A stretch of 64,000 bases of DNA from Kluyveromyces lactis (lineage: Eukaryota > Ascomycota > Saccharomycetes > Saccharomycetales > Saccharomycetaceae). Location: the NCBI RefSeq assembly GCF_000002515.2, contig NC_006039.1, positions 620,001 to 684,000 of the forward strand. The letters run 5' to 3'. The number at the start of each line of letters is the position of its first letter. Positions within the stretch are counted from its first letter, which is position 1. Below the pieces are notes generated by a model. It was given only the letters and a program-made list of their open reading frames with translations. It was not told the DNA's origin and did no database searches. Position numbers and translations under genes: made by a program. Positions 31,446 to 42,187 of this stretch are shown here, in pieces.

Positions 31446-32705
31446 TCATGCGGTCCAAGTAAGTGAACCGTCAGGACTTGGTAAAAGAGCCAATGAAACT
31501 TCTTGCACAGTGGCAGAGTCTATAAATAAGTGTTTCAAAGATTCGTATTGTTCATTTTTTAAATCCACAAAACAGCAGCCTACACCACCAAGTCCGGTTT
31601 CGAAAATTTGGTATCCATAGTTTGAATGTAACTTTTCATGGAATTTTCTTACTGAGGAATGATCTACATCCTTATTGAGAAGTGTGAAGGCGCATCCACC
31701 ACCACCAGCCCCAGTAAGCTTTGTTTGACCAATTTTCAATTCATCACTTAACTGTTTAATAACTTCTAGACCCGGATGTGATACACCTATAGCAACCAAC
31801 AACCCATGATTAATTCTTATTAACTCTAGCAATTCATCATAATGAATGTCTTTTGAGATATCAGATAATAGCTCTGAACCCCTGAGAGCCACTTGGTTCA
31901 TGGCTTCTAAAATAGGTTCAGTGATCAACGGCTTTCTGTTGACAAGGTCACCTACTCCAGACACAAGAATTTTAGTGGATCTTTTAATTCTTGTATTAGT
32001 TAAGACCATTGGCAGTTGTGGGAAATTGCTTATTTGATCAAACTTGGTGCTGCCATCCTCTTGCCTTTTGAATTTAACTGCGTTACCATATGTAGCCACA
32101 GCGTTATCGATTCCAGAAGGAGTTCCATGGATACAACATTCACCGATGAAAGCCCAATGATTGATAAACTCTTTCTCCTCTTGGGAGATACTTTTATCAC
32201 ATGAGATATGACCGCCCATTCTTGCCATTGCAAGAGCAAGACATACAGAAATTGACGCACTAGATCCAAGTCCAGCTCCAATCGGTAAAGTTGATTTCAC
32301 CGTGAATTTTAAGCCTTTCACATTGGGACACAAACTTAGGTACAAGTATAGGAATGACAATGCAGCATAGTAGTTCAAAGAATCCTTCAAACCTTCCAAA
32401 AGTAAATTCAACTGCTCTTTAAGCTTTGGACATAAATGTTTCAGGCCAGCAGCTTGTTTTACAACTTCGCTGTCGATTGTTTTCAATTCTTCCGTGCTCC
32501 ATTTTGAATCATAATTGATATCTGGGAAGTCTAGCTCTACCCCATCGCCATCCTTAGATTGTTCGATCAGTAAATACGTCCTTAGAGAAGATACACTAGC
32601 AGCTATAGCATTCTTATTGAACACGGCTGAATGTTCGCCGAATATAATCACCTTACCGGGAGCAGAAACGATAAATGGAGTTGGAACAGCAGATGTCACA
32701 GTCAT
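31446..32705 (-). CDS. ERG12: Mevalonate kinase
   Basis: A 419-residue GHMP-family kinase that phosphorylates mevalonate with ATP on the way to isopentenyl diphosphate, sterols and other isoprenoids. Motif 1 is PGKVIIFGEHSAVF (about 15-28). The ATP-binding PIGAGLGSSASIS lies near 146-158. GTPSGIDNAVATYG carries the catalytic aspartate region, and motif 3 KLTGAGGGGCAFTLL lies near 327-341. The length is close to S. cerevisiae Erg12 (443). It is the YMR208W counterpart, inserted between FSF1 (YOR271C) and VPH1 (YOR270C). It diverges from VPH1. Confidence 0.97.
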   Translation of the reverse strand: MTVTSAVPTPFIVSAPGKVIIFGEHSAVFNKNAIAASVSSLRTYLLIEQSKDGDGVELDFPDINYDSKWSTEELKTIDSEVVKQAAGLKHLCPKLKEQLNLLLEGLKDSLNYYAALSFLYLYLSLCPNVKGLKFTVKSTLPIGAGLGSSASISVCLALAMARMGGHISCDKSISQEEKEFINHWAFIGECCIHGTPSGIDNAVATYGNAVKFKRQEDGSTKFDQISNFPQLPMVLTNTRIKRSTKILVSGVGDLVNRKPLITEPILEAMNQVALRGSELLSDISKDIHYDELLELIRINHGLLVAIGVSHPGLEVIKQLSDELKIGQTKLTGAGGGGCAFTLLNKDVDHSSVRKFHEKLHSNYGYQIFETGLGGVGCCFVDLKNEQYESLKHLFIDSATVQEVSLALLPSPDGSLTWTA

Positions 32706-33351
32706 ACTATAATTTCAGAACTTCCTTTGTGGGAACGCAAGTAAAAGCACAGACTTTGTAAGCCTTTTAGATGTCAGTAATTACAAATACAGTGTAGCTA
32801 ATGACTGTACTTGGGCCAGTTACGAGCTCTTAAATTCTTTTCTGTCTTCATCTCGTCTCATGTATGTTTAATATCTGAACGAAACTTCGTATATTTACAA
32901 TTTTCGATGGATGGCCACCTTCGTATTTTGACACTTTGCACAGTCAACAGCGCGTAACGAGAAAGAAACAGTATGATAAAAGGACACAGATTTCAAAGCT
33001 TTGTTACCATGCCTCTAAACAATCTGTATAGTAGACAAATGGCACCTCTGGATAAACCTGCAGTATTGTTCTAAGTATTCAAATATGGATTTACATATCA
33101 ATTCCTGTGTTCAATCAACCCATTTGTGTCACCTTTGCAGAGTTGGTAAGTGTGCGTGTTTCTGTCAGTCAGGGTAACACCCACAATCTTTTATCTTTGT
33201 TCTACAAAAACTGAAATTTGAACAATAAAATGTGGACTCTGTTCAAGTTAAGAGCTTCAGTGGAAGTGATCATTTGGAAAGGTATTTCTAACCTCACTGT
33301 TCCTCCATCATCTAAAGTTAATTTCGCTAAACTCAATTTGCTAACTATAGA
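32706..33351. promoter_or_regulatory. Divergent promoter ERG12 / VPH1
   Basis: A 646-bp region. A CATCTCGTCTCATG string around 32848-32862 again resembles the CTCAT motif seen in other promoters here. A minus-strand frame from 33564 to 33202 runs antisense into VPH1 and is judged a shadow. No other feature. Confidence 0.45.
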
Positions 33352-35841
33352 ATGAGCGAGAGCGTTGAGAAGCAGGAGGCGGTTTTCCGCTCTGCGGAAA
33401 TGTCTCTTGTTGAAATGTATATTCCTCAGGAAATCTCGAGAGATGCTGTATACTCTTTGGGCCATACCGGTTTGGTCCAGTTTAGGGATTTGAATCGTAA
33501 GGTTAAGAGCTTTCAGCGTACCTTTGTGAGCGATATCAGAAGATTGGATAATGTGGAAAGACAATACCGTTATCTTGTTTCTTTATTGCAAAAATTCGAT
33601 ATTCCCCTATATCAAGAACCTTTGTCGGAAGAGGTTTCGGCATCGCCTGTGCCACCAAGCACTTCTGTTATTGCTGATCATGTTGAAAATGCGTCAATAT
33701 TGGAAACCAGAATGCAACAGTTGGTTGAGTCCAGCGATGGTTTGGAAACTAAGAAGACAGATTTAGAGCAATTTAGAGCTGCTTTGCTCGCAGCCGATAA
33801 GTTTTTCACCGGAGAGTCAGATTTATCAACATTAAACCACCCACCCACTCAGGACGAGCTTCTGGAACTCGGCGAGGGCCAGAGCTTGGCTCACAGGGCT
33901 TGCTTTGTTGCTGGTGTCATTCCAAGAACTAAAGTTGGTACACTAGAACAAATCTTATGGAGAGCAGTGAGAGGTAATTTGTACTTCAAACATTTAGAAT
34001 TAGATGAACCATTCTATGATCCGAAATCAAAAGAGAAAGTTTTCAAAAATGCTTTCATTGTGTTCTCCCACGGTGATATGATTATTCAAAGAATTCAAAA
34101 GATTGCAGAATCCTTGGATGCTAGCATTTATGACGTGAATGAATCCTCGGACTTGAGATCAAACCAATTGAAGGAGACTAACTCACGCTTACAAGATATA
34201 TACACCGTGTTGGATTCCACTAATACCACTTTAGAGAGTGAGTTGTTTGCCATTTCAAAAGAATTGGATGGATGGTACAGGGACATCTCCCATGAAAAAG
34301 CCATGTACGAAGTCTTGAATCTTTTTGCATATGATTCCAGTCGCAAAATTTTAACAGCAGAAGGTTGGTGTCCAACTGATGAACTGACCGTTGTTCAAAA
34401 TAAATTGAAGGAAACTTGTGTCAGATTAGGTATCGCTTCGCCAGCTATTGTTAATGTGATTGAAACTTCAAGAACACCACCCACGTTCCATCGTACGAAC
34501 AAGTTTACTCAAGCATTCCAAGATATCTGTGACTGTTATGGTATCGCTGCTTATCAAGAAGCAAATCCTGGTTTGGCCACTATTGTCACTTTCCCATTTA
34601 TGTTTGCTATTATGTTTGGTGACATGGGACACGGTGCATTGATGGCCATGGCTGCTGCAGTTCTTGTTTTAAATGAAAAGAAAATAGGCAACATGAAAAG
34701 AGATGAAATTTTTGACATGGCCTACAGTGGTAGATACATTGTGTTATTTATGGGTCTTTTCTCCGTTTACACTGGTTTCATCTACAACGATATGTTCTCT
34801 AAATCGTTGACTTTGTTTAAGTCCGGATGGAAATATCCTGAGTCTTGGGAAGTGGGTGAAAGCATCACTGCCCATCAAGTTGGAGTATATGCATTTGGTA
34901 TAGATTCTGCTTGGCACGGCACAGAAAATGCTTTGCTTTTCGCTAATTCGTTGAAAATGAAGCTTTCCATCATTGTGGGTTTCATTCATATGTTCTACTC
35001 CTACATGTATTCTCTTGCCAATGACTTTTACTTCAACGATATGGTGAACATCTACTGTAATTTTATTCCTGGTTTGTTATTCTTATCATCTATCTTTGGT
35101 TATTTGGTCATTTGTATCATTTACAAATGGTCTGTGGATTGGGTTGCAGATGGTAAACCTGCTCCTGGTTTGTTGAATATGCTAATTAACATGTTCTTGT
35201 CCCCAGGTACTATAGAAGATGAACTATACCCTGGGCAAGCGAAGGTACAAGTTTTCCTTTTATTATTGGCACTTGTTTGTATACCATGGTTATTGCTTGC
35301 TAAGCCACTACACTTCAAATATACTCAAGATAAACATCAGCATCAACCAATTGCACTGAGTGAAGACGACCAAGTTCCAAACAGTGGTCAAGTTGAAGAG
35401 TATGACAATGAACAAATCGAAGATGAGGACGATGACGAGGAAGCTGGACATGGTGAAAATATGGGTGATGTTGTTATTCATCAAGTTATTCATACCATCG
35501 AATGGTGCTTAAACTGTGTTTCCCACACTGCTTCGTACTTACGTTTATGGGCCCTTTCGTTGGCGCATGCTCAATTGTCCACAGTTTTATGGACGATGAC
35601 AATTGAAATTGCCTTCGGTATGTCCGGATTCGTTGGTGTAGTTATGACAGTGGCATTGTTTGCAATGTGGTTCGTGTTAACTTGTGTGATTCTTGTTGTC
35701 ATGGAAGGTACATCTGCAATGTTGCACTCTTTACGTTTGCATTGGGTCGAATCCATGTCTAAGTTTTTCAAAGGTGAAGGTATTCCTTATGAGCCATTCA
35801 AGTTCGTTCATTTGGAATTGGAACCAGAAGCTTCATCATAA
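33352..35841 (+). CDS. VPH1: V-ATPase V0 subunit a (Vph1/Stv1 family)
   Basis: An 829-residue subunit a of the vacuolar proton ATPase, the stator and proton-path subunit. The cytosolic N-terminal half (about 1-400) starts with RSAEMSLVEMYIPQEIS. The membrane half has about eight spans. The proton-exit arginine lies in TASYLRLWALSLAHAQLS, equivalent to Arg735 of S. cerevisiae Vph1. The conserved FPFMFAIMFGDMGHG is at about 412-426. An acidic loop at about 675-705 separates late spans. The position beside PAC1 marks it as YOR270C/VPH1 (vacuolar form) rather than STV1. One gene may serve both roles here, but the rest of the genome is not visible. Confidence 0.96.
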   Translation: MSESVEKQEAVFRSAEMSLVEMYIPQEISRDAVYSLGHTGLVQFRDLNRKVKSFQRTFVSDIRRLDNVERQYRYLVSLLQKFDIPLYQEPLSEEVSASPVPPSTSVIADHVENASILETRMQQLVESSDGLETKKTDLEQFRAALLAADKFFTGESDLSTLNHPPTQDELLELGEGQSLAHRACFVAGVIPRTKVGTLEQILWRAVRGNLYFKHLELDEPFYDPKSKEKVFKNAFIVFSHGDMIIQRIQKIAESLDASIYDVNESSDLRSNQLKETNSRLQDIYTVLDSTNTTLESELFAISKELDGWYRDISHEKAMYEVLNLFAYDSSRKILTAEGWCPTDELTVVQNKLKETCVRLGIASPAIVNVIETSRTPPTFHRTNKFTQAFQDICDCYGIAAYQEANPGLATIVTFPFMFAIMFGDMGHGALMAMAAAVLVLNEKKIGNMKRDEIFDMAYSGRYIVLFMGLFSVYTGFIYNDMFSKSLTLFKSGWKYPESWEVGESITAHQVGVYAFGIDSAWHGTENALLFANSLKMKLSIIVGFIHMFYSYMYSLANDFYFNDMVNIYCNFIPGLLFLSSIFGYLVICIIYKWSVDWVADGKPAPGLLNMLINMFLSPGTIEDELYPGQAKVQVFLLLLALVCIPWLLLAKPLHFKYTQDKHQHQPIALSEDDQVPNSGQVEEYDNEQIEDEDDDEEAGHGENMGDVVIHQVIHTIEWCLNCVSHTASYLRLWALSLAHAQLSTVLWTMTIEIAFGMSGFVGVVMTVALFAMWFVLTCVILVVMEGTSAMLHSLRLHWVESMSKFFKGEGIPYEPFKFVHLELEPEASS

Positions 35842-36059
35842 CCGACTACCTTAACTTTAAAGACAGCTAGCTAATTTCGATTCAGAAATTCTAGCAATGT
35901 TGACTTTTATATATATATAACTGTATTTGGAATGATAATTTCCACAGCGTATTAAGACAATAAATTAAAATAGCAAATCATTATATCTATTAGATGAATT
36001 CCTTCGTAATTGACCTTAACTATCCGAATTGTATTGGTCGGGAGATGAAATTATATGCG

Positions 36060-37379
36060 TTACCTCATAAAGCTTGTTAAAGTTCCTTCACTGCTACCTG
36101 AGAAAAGAAGCTTTCTGGACGGTAGTCCAGTGAATGCAATATTATCTAATGTTAAACAGTTTTGGAACCCTTTATTCGATAAATCCCATGATTTTTTGCA
36201 TGTTGTCGTCGACAGATTTGTCCAATCTAATGACCAACACTTGACCGATCCATCATCACTACAGGAAAACAACATATCATTAAACTGACGCAAATCTCTA
36301 ACCCAAGAGTTATGATCTGTCAATACAGCTATTACCTTAAAAGTTGTATCCAACGGGTTTGGTCGCGGTGGTCTATGCGGGATAAACTTTGGCAAAGACA
36401 CTTTCCAAAGTCGAATGGTACCATCACGGGACGCGGATGCGACATGTTGAAATCCCAAAGGCTGATATTGCGGTTGCAGATGTTGTGGATCTGGTATAAG
36501 AATAAGAACTTTTTCTACGGGGAAGTCATGTCCTATCCCCATGGAAAGCCCGTTGCCTGATGGCCAATGTGTCAATCTGATGGCAGAATCATTAGACCCA
36601 GTCAAGACAAATTCGCCATGAACATGAAGAGATCTGATCCATTGGGTATGAGGCTGGAAAGATTTGATACACCAACCGTTGGATATATCCCAGATTTTCA
36701 AGTAAAGGTCTCTGGAGCAAGTAGCTAGTAGAAGATCCGCACCTCTTTCAAAGAATTGGCAGTCTGATACCGTGTGTTCATGCCCGGCAAGCGTTTTGAT
36801 GTGAGACAGCGTTGAATCCAATTCTAGTTCCCATATTTTGGTATTCAAATCCTTCGAGGTGGTAGCCAAATATGCCGGTCTTCCATTCTCATTGGGTAAA
36901 GAGATCGAGATCGATGTTATACCGTCCATATGAGCCATGGTAGATTGCAATGGAAGTTCCACGTTTAAAATATCGTAACGTAGCAACTTACCAGAGTCTA
37001 GTCCTATGAAGATGATCGGTAAACTGGGATGAAGGCATAATGCCGTGATGGAAGCATCCAACGTGATTTGAAACGAAGGAGTGTCACGGGGACACCAATC
37101 GCTTGATGCGTTTGATATTTGATTCGTGCTCGATTGTTGTTCATCAATAGATTTTTGTAATTCCTCACAATTCTTCTCCAGTTCCATGATTTTAGATTGC
37201 AACCTCACGATAGAATTCCATTTTCTTTCAAGAAGATTGGGATCCTGAGGTATAACGTCCGAACCATTGGGAAGAAGTACGGATTCTAGCTGAACGAGAA
37301 GCTCGTCTGAGCCCTCATTTTGTCGTACATAATCGCAAATAGCATGATTTAATGACTGGCGTTGCTTATATGTGAGCAT
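36060..37379 (-). CDS. PAC1: LIS1-family dynein regulator Pac1
   Basis: A 439-residue protein. I take the ATG at 37379 (MLTYKQRQSL...) and reject an upstream TTG. The N-terminal region is LisH-like and leads to a coiled coil with KWNSIVRLQSKIMELEKNCEELQ (about 50-80), a segment shared with S. cerevisiae Pac1. Seven WD40 repeats follow, with ends such as KIWELELD, KIWDISNGW, RLWKVSL and KCWSLDW. Pac1 binds the dynein motor domain and targets it to microtubule plus ends for spindle positioning. It is the YOR269W counterpart. It converges closely on VPH1 (218 bp between stops). Confidence 0.93.
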   Translation of the reverse strand: MLTYKQRQSLNHAICDYVRQNEGSDELLVQLESVLLPNGSDVIPQDPNLLERKWNSIVRLQSKIMELEKNCEELQKSIDEQQSSTNQISNASSDWCPRDTPSFQITLDASITALCLHPSLPIIFIGLDSGKLLRYDILNVELPLQSTMAHMDGITSISISLPNENGRPAYLATTSKDLNTKIWELELDSTLSHIKTLAGHEHTVSDCQFFERGADLLLATCSRDLYLKIWDISNGWCIKSFQPHTQWIRSLHVHGEFVLTGSNDSAIRLTHWPSGNGLSMGIGHDFPVEKVLILIPDPQHLQPQYQPLGFQHVASASRDGTIRLWKVSLPKFIPHRPPRPNPLDTTFKVIAVLTDHNSWVRDLRQFNDMLFSCSDDGSVKCWSLDWTNLSTTTCKKSWDLSNKGFQNCLTLDNIAFTGLPSRKLLFSGSSEGTLTSFMR

Positions 37380-38745
37380 GATCAAAGGCAGGGTTTAGTT
37401 AAGATTGAAAAATGCATGGAATAGTCTCTTATTGGGCAAAATCTGGGGAGTTTCCTCATATCATATCTAATGTATTGGATTGATACTAAGAACCAAAAAA
37501 AAGTGTTGATATTTTTGATGTTTACATTTTCGGCAAAAGCACAAACATGCGGCAACTGCCCAGAAATACTTAAATGAGGAACCAAGACTGGCGATGGACC
37601 GCTAATACGACAAGAATGTGGCGCATAAACGCCATGTCACTTGCTGTGTATATCTCGGCTCCTAAGCAAGATAAAACTAATCGTATCATATCATATCACG
37701 TGACCTCGGTTCTTAAATAAGGGGAAAAACCTGTCTCTGCTCGGCTGGTAAAATCACATGCCAATCGGGGTTCGGCACACTAACCCGGACACAATACCGG
37801 CCCACTGCAAATGTTTCCGTCCCGAGAGGAATTCAAACCTAACGGGAATAACGAACGAAGGAACGAGCGTGATGAAAAAAAATTGATCCTAGCCCTCACC
37901 TGTGGTCCGCTATGACCAGTGACCCATTTAATGATCACCTGATATGTAAATACCAAAAAACTCTATATATGGCAATGGTATACCAACCTTCTATACCGTA
38001 ACAACGCCGGCGTGCGGCCAAGACATAAACACGCGCAGAGAAAAACCTCTGCGCGTGAGTGTATATTCTCTTATCTGTACCTCTTGGACATAACGTGTCA
38101 CAACTTATATAATACAGAGCAGATACAGGGTACGGTGCCGCACAGCACTTCCAGAGCGCTTGTCTACTCTTCCCTCTTCCATCTTCCATCTCGTCTTTCC
38201 TTCTTGCTACTGTGCCTTGCCATTCCCCTGTACTAAATTAGCTCGGATCACATTCACAAAATTTCGTTAGTCACCCTGCAATGTCGCACAGTACCTGCAG
38301 TACTAAGCTCGTTTCTCTACCACAATTTCCTTAGCTTCTTTTTTTTGGATTTTTTCAGTTTAAACTGCCCTGGGAAAGATGCTGGAAATCAATTTGCGAT
38401 ATATAAAATAGATAAAATACATCTATATATATATATATATAGTATGCATCATATTATGTATTCAAGTACATTTATTGAAACTAGGCCTGTTCTCGTAGAA
38501 ATCAGCTTCAAATTATTTCGTTCGAGTGGACTGAAAGGTTGAACGCACCCTGGTTATTAGTTGTTTCTCATTAATTAATCTTCTTTTTTTTAAGTGTGTG
38601 AGTGTGGAAAAGTGGTCATACTAAAATCGTCTTTCGGTTATTAATTCACATTTAGTCGCATGTTCCTTCAGATACACGACAAATAGGAGAATAAACCGTT
38701 TTCAAGTTCAGAAGAAATCAAATATCATCAGTCAACACATTAACT
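37380..38745. promoter_or_regulatory. 1.37-kb divergent promoter PAC1 / HRK1
   Basis: No supported gene. It includes CATATCATATCACGTGACC around 37685-37705 with a CACGTG at 37697-37702. A GC-richer stretch from about 37740 to 37930 follows. A perfect 11-bp inverted repeat lies at 38030-38057 and a TA run at 38424-38441. The size and structure suggest a complex HRK1 promoter or an unannotated RNA. Confidence 0.45.
38030..38057. repeat. Perfect 11-bp inverted repeat, 6-base loop
   Basis: CACGCGCAGAG at 38030-38040 is mirrored exactly by CTCTGCGCGTG at 38047-38057 with AAAAAC between. It is GC-rich in an AT-rich intergenic region about 690 bp upstream of HRK1. It could be an RNA hairpin, a paired factor site, or chance. 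Confidence 0.9.
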
Positions 38746-40620
38746 ATGCCATCTTTGTTAGGTTTGTCTTTCCATAGGAAGAAGACTCATTCTTCGTCAC
38801 AGTTGAGTTTGGCATCCGGAGCGACTGCGGAGCAAGAGCGAGGACACGGACGTTCGTCTCCTTCTTCCGGATCACCAAATAGTCATCATCACAACAATAA
38901 TAGCAATAATAGTAGCAATAAACCACATCATACTGAGTCATTTACGCATTCGGTGGCAGCTTTTCTGGAACCGGGTCATAATTTCACTCCTTCTTCCGGT
39001 CATAGCGATCGTCGTGGTACAACGGTAACAGCAGTGACCGCTGCTGGTCCCGTACAATCTGTTTCCGCCAGCACGCAGCAGCTTCTGCATGATAACGGTA
39101 GCAGTAACAACCACAGTCATAATGCCAACGGGTCATGTGCGAATCCGCATCAACAGTCTCAACAGCATAAACTTACTAGATTTTTCAGACCTGGTATGAA
39201 AAAGAGGCCGTCAGGAGGCAGTCTTATGTCCAGCACGAAACTTACAGATTTGATCTCACCAGATCAAACGAATAACCTAGATCATAACAGCCATGCCTTC
39301 AGTGCTATACCACCAAGTACGGATTCTACCCTTTCACTTTCCAATAAGACTAACATTTACCATGATGATTCGATATTAGCTCAAAAATACGGGAAACTTG
39401 GTAAAGTGTTGGGTTCCGGTGCGGGTGGTTCTGTCAAAGTTCTTGTTAGACCTTCTGATGGTGCCATGTTCGCTGTGAAACAGTTCCGTTCAAGGAAGCC
39501 CAATGAACCTATTAGGGACTACGCAAGAAAATGTACCTCAGAATTCTGTGTTGGTTCCATGTTACATCACCCTAATATCATTGAAACTTTGGATATTTTC
39601 TCTGATGCAAAACAAACTCAATACTACCAAGTCATGGAGTATTGTCCCGTAGACTTCTTCGCCGTGGTCATGTCTGGAGAAATGTCACGTGGTGAGATCA
39701 ATTGTTGTTTTAAACAACTGGTGGAAGCTGTCAACTATTTACATTCGAAAGGTTATGCTCATAGAGATTTGAAATTGGATAACTGCGTTATGACCAAGGA
39801 AGGTATTTTAAAATTGATAGATTTTGGTTCAGCTTTCGTTTATAAATATACCTACGAAAATGACACAAAGTTGGCCCATGGAATTGTTGGTAGTGATCCA
39901 TATTTAGCACCAGAAGTCTTGGTCCATTCGAACGGATACGATGCTCCAATGGTAGATATATGGTCCATGGGTATCATCTTCTGCTGCATGATGTTGAAGA
40001 GATTCCCTTGGAAAGTTCCAAAGGATTCCGACGTTAATTTCAGCTTATACTGCATGCCAGATGACGTGGAACACGATTATGTGAAATCTGCTCAAGAACA
40101 TGAAGCTTTGATGAAGACCAAGAGAGAAGAACGTCAAAAGGTCAAGCAAATGAAAGATTCCAAACCACGTGAAATTACTGAAGAGGCTCCTCAACATAGG
40201 GAACATGAGGAACATGGGTCTTCTAGTACCCAAGTAAATCAAATCACTTCTACACCGGAGCAGAAGACTGAAGTTGTCGAAAAGAAAGCATCACAGGTCA
40301 CTCATGAAGAACCAATTAACCCCAAAGCAGATCCAACATCTTCTGAATATCAAGTACCTCAAAGGAAACAAAAGAAAGTTATACATGGTCCCTACAGATT
40401 ATTGAGACTACTCCCACATGCATCAAGACCCATCATGTCTAAGATTTTAGAGGTGAATCCTGCTCAAAGAGCTACGATGAAAGATATATATGCAGATGGC
40501 TGGTTCGCAAATATTCCATACTGTACTCTTGATGACAAAAAGAATGTCATACGAGGTGCTGGTCATTCGCATACTATAGTAACAGAAGAAAATGCTCATT
40601 TGGAGAAGTATAAAGTATAG
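38746..40620 (+). CDS. HRK1: Ser/Thr kinase Hrk1 (NPR/HAL family, Pma1 regulator)
   Basis: A 624-residue kinase. The N-terminal 200 residues are Ser/Asn/His-rich and disordered. The kinase domain has the loop LGSGAGGSVKVLV (about 223-235), AVKQF, the catalytic HRDLKLDNCVM, and DFGSAFVYKYTYEND with SDPYLAPEVL. The HRDLKLDN and SDPYLAPEV forms are typical of the fungal Npr1/Hal5/Hrk1 group. A charged insert (KTKREERQKVKQ) splits the C-lobe before the closing GPYRLLRLLPHASRP. S. cerevisiae Hrk1 helps activate the plasma-membrane proton pump Pma1. The position next to PNT1 and PAC1 supports HRK1 (YOR267C). It is shorter than the S. cerevisiae protein (about 759). Confidence 0.88.
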   Translation: MPSLLGLSFHRKKTHSSSQLSLASGATAEQERGHGRSSPSSGSPNSHHHNNNSNNSSNKPHHTESFTHSVAAFLEPGHNFTPSSGHSDRRGTTVTAVTAAGPVQSVSASTQQLLHDNGSSNNHSHNANGSCANPHQQSQQHKLTRFFRPGMKKRPSGGSLMSSTKLTDLISPDQTNNLDHNSHAFSAIPPSTDSTLSLSNKTNIYHDDSILAQKYGKLGKVLGSGAGGSVKVLVRPSDGAMFAVKQFRSRKPNEPIRDYARKCTSEFCVGSMLHHPNIIETLDIFSDAKQTQYYQVMEYCPVDFFAVVMSGEMSRGEINCCFKQLVEAVNYLHSKGYAHRDLKLDNCVMTKEGILKLIDFGSAFVYKYTYENDTKLAHGIVGSDPYLAPEVLVHSNGYDAPMVDIWSMGIIFCCMMLKRFPWKVPKDSDVNFSLYCMPDDVEHDYVKSAQEHEALMKTKREERQKVKQMKDSKPREITEEAPQHREHEEHGSSSTQVNQITSTPEQKTEVVEKKASQVTHEEPINPKADPTSSEYQVPQRKQKKVIHGPYRLLRLLPHASRPIMSKILEVNPAQRATMKDIYADGWFANIPYCTLDDKKNVIRGAGHSHTIVTEENAHLEKYKV

Positions 40621-40999
40621 TCATTGCACAACTTTCATATCCTTTTTATCCTCTACTTTTCCTTAAAACTATCATCTCCTGTTGTTTATGTCATTCGTTA
40701 ATACTGGAAGTATAACAAAACAGGTGTGATTGGCCCCAACATGCATATGTAGACTTAATTTAATTACTTTATTTCTTGTGTCCTTTTTTCAGTTCTATTT
40801 ACATTATCATTTTACTGCTCACGTATAATACTATAACCAATAGGTATATATTAACTCTTTTTTTTTTTTCGTATGTGATATTTAAAGCCCGAACGTAAGA
40901 GTATTTTGAATAATATTTACAAGGTTGTATGTTCTATTTAGCTTTTCATGATCTTGAAACTATTTATATATATATGAAAGTCCGTTCAACGTTTATGAA
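40621..40999. terminator. Convergent 3' region HRK1 / PNT1
   Basis: A 379-bp AT-rich gap with poly-T and TATATA strings around 40860 and 40965, fitting two facing terminators. No gene seen. Confidence 0.45.
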
Positions 41000-42187
41000 T
41001 CACAAACCAATATTTTTCAGATGTTCCGCTTTTAACAACTCATTAGACCCAGGAAAGTTGAAAATTGCCATATTGTTGACGCCCCACCTTTCTGCCAGTA
41101 GCTTTCCGCCAAAAATATCGGCAGCAACAGTTCCCTCAAATTTAAAACTTAAATAAAGTAAGAGCCTTAGTTTTAAAACCTTTTGTTGCTCTATGTTTTC
41201 CACCATTTTATTCAAATCTTCGCCCTTTTGATATAACTGCCGTCTAGCGATAGCATCTACAAGTTCTCTATCACTTAAAATGGTAGGCTCCTCACTATCT
41301 CTCAACAATTCACGTAGAAGTAACCAATCATCGATCATAATCTTTTGATTAGTTTCAACTACTTTTAGTAATGGGATTTTAAACTCTTTGGTAATGTTAT
41401 AAATGCCCATTCTCCAACTAGGCATAATATTTTGTTTTGTTAAGAATTGAGAGACAGCAGTCTTATCTAGTTCATAAGGCGAAATGTATGACTTTTCTAT
41501 TTCAAAATTATCTACCAATTTTTTGCTTCTTGAGTCACTAATCCTTCGATAAAGACCTGGCATTAAACAATTCCAGGGTGAAAGGGATGGGAAAATATAA
41601 CACAATAACGGTGTAACCTCCTCAAACATGATAAAAGCTATCAGAAATCTTGGTATTTTCCAAAACTCTTTTCTACGAAGCCATTGAAGATATTGTTTTC
41701 TTGTAAGATCAATCTCATCGAATTTATTCTGTTTCAGCACTCTACTTTCTATTTCTTTGAACTCTATTAATTTCGTTAACTCATTGACGGTATATTTGAA
41801 TCCCTTGGAGTCGAAATAGGTAGACCAGGTGGATTTGACTCCGACTTTATACATCCCTAATACAAATTTACCAAGTCGAAACCATTTCACAAGAGGTTTT
41901 CTCCAGTTTGAAATAGAGTCATCCTGTTTAACCGCATCAGTTATTTTTGTAGTAGGAATATGTGTTACTGGTAATGTCGCACTCACATTTAGATTAGTTT
42001 CGGGGCATTTGTCAGAGTATACTTTTATAGCTATCTTTCCATTTTGATTCAGTTGGTATAGACGATTCAAAAGAGCGTTTGAAGCTAAAGATTCTTTAAA
42101 CGCAGAGTTCGAAGATATATCGATTGGTGTTCTCTGTGTACTGTATCCGCGCTTGACGATATATCCAACCCTGTTGGCCACAGTCAT
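41000..42187 (-). CDS. PNT1: Mitochondrial membrane protein, Pnt1-like
   Basis: A 395-residue protein with a basic N-terminus without acidic residues (MTVANRVGYIVKRGYSTQR), a likely mitochondrial presequence. A hydrophobic segment near residues 183-205 (PRFLIAFIMFEEVTPLLCYIFP) is like the membrane part of LETM1-type proteins, and the C-terminal half is helical and charged. The name rests mainly on position: it converges on HRK1 just as YOR266W (PNT1) does on YOR267C. S. cerevisiae Pnt1 takes part in export of proteins such as the Cox2 C-tail across the inner membrane and affects pentamidine sensitivity. It is the last gene of the YMR/YOR-type block. Confidence 0.65.
   Translation of the reverse strand: MTVANRVGYIVKRGYSTQRTPIDISSNSAFKESLASNALLNRLYQLNQNGKIAIKVYSDKCPETNLNVSATLPVTHIPTTKITDAVKQDDSISNWRKPLVKWFRLGKFVLGMYKVGVKSTWSTYFDSKGFKYTVNELTKLIEFKEIESRVLKQNKFDEIDLTRKQYLQWLRRKEFWKIPRFLIAFIMFEEVTPLLCYIFPSLSPWNCLMPGLYRRISDSRSKKLVDNFEIEKSYISPYELDKTAVSQFLTKQNIMPSWRMGIYNITKEFKIPLLKVVETNQKIMIDDWLLLRELLRDSEEPTILSDRELVDAIARRQLYQKGEDLNKMVENIEQQKVLKLRLLLYLSFKFEGTVAADIFGGKLLAERWGVNNMAIFNFPGSNELLKAEHLKNIGL

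Noticed and set aside
33202-33564. 120-codon minus-strand frame over the VPH1 start
   Set aside because: Half of it is antisense to conserved VPH1 coding sequence and the rest lies in a promoter.
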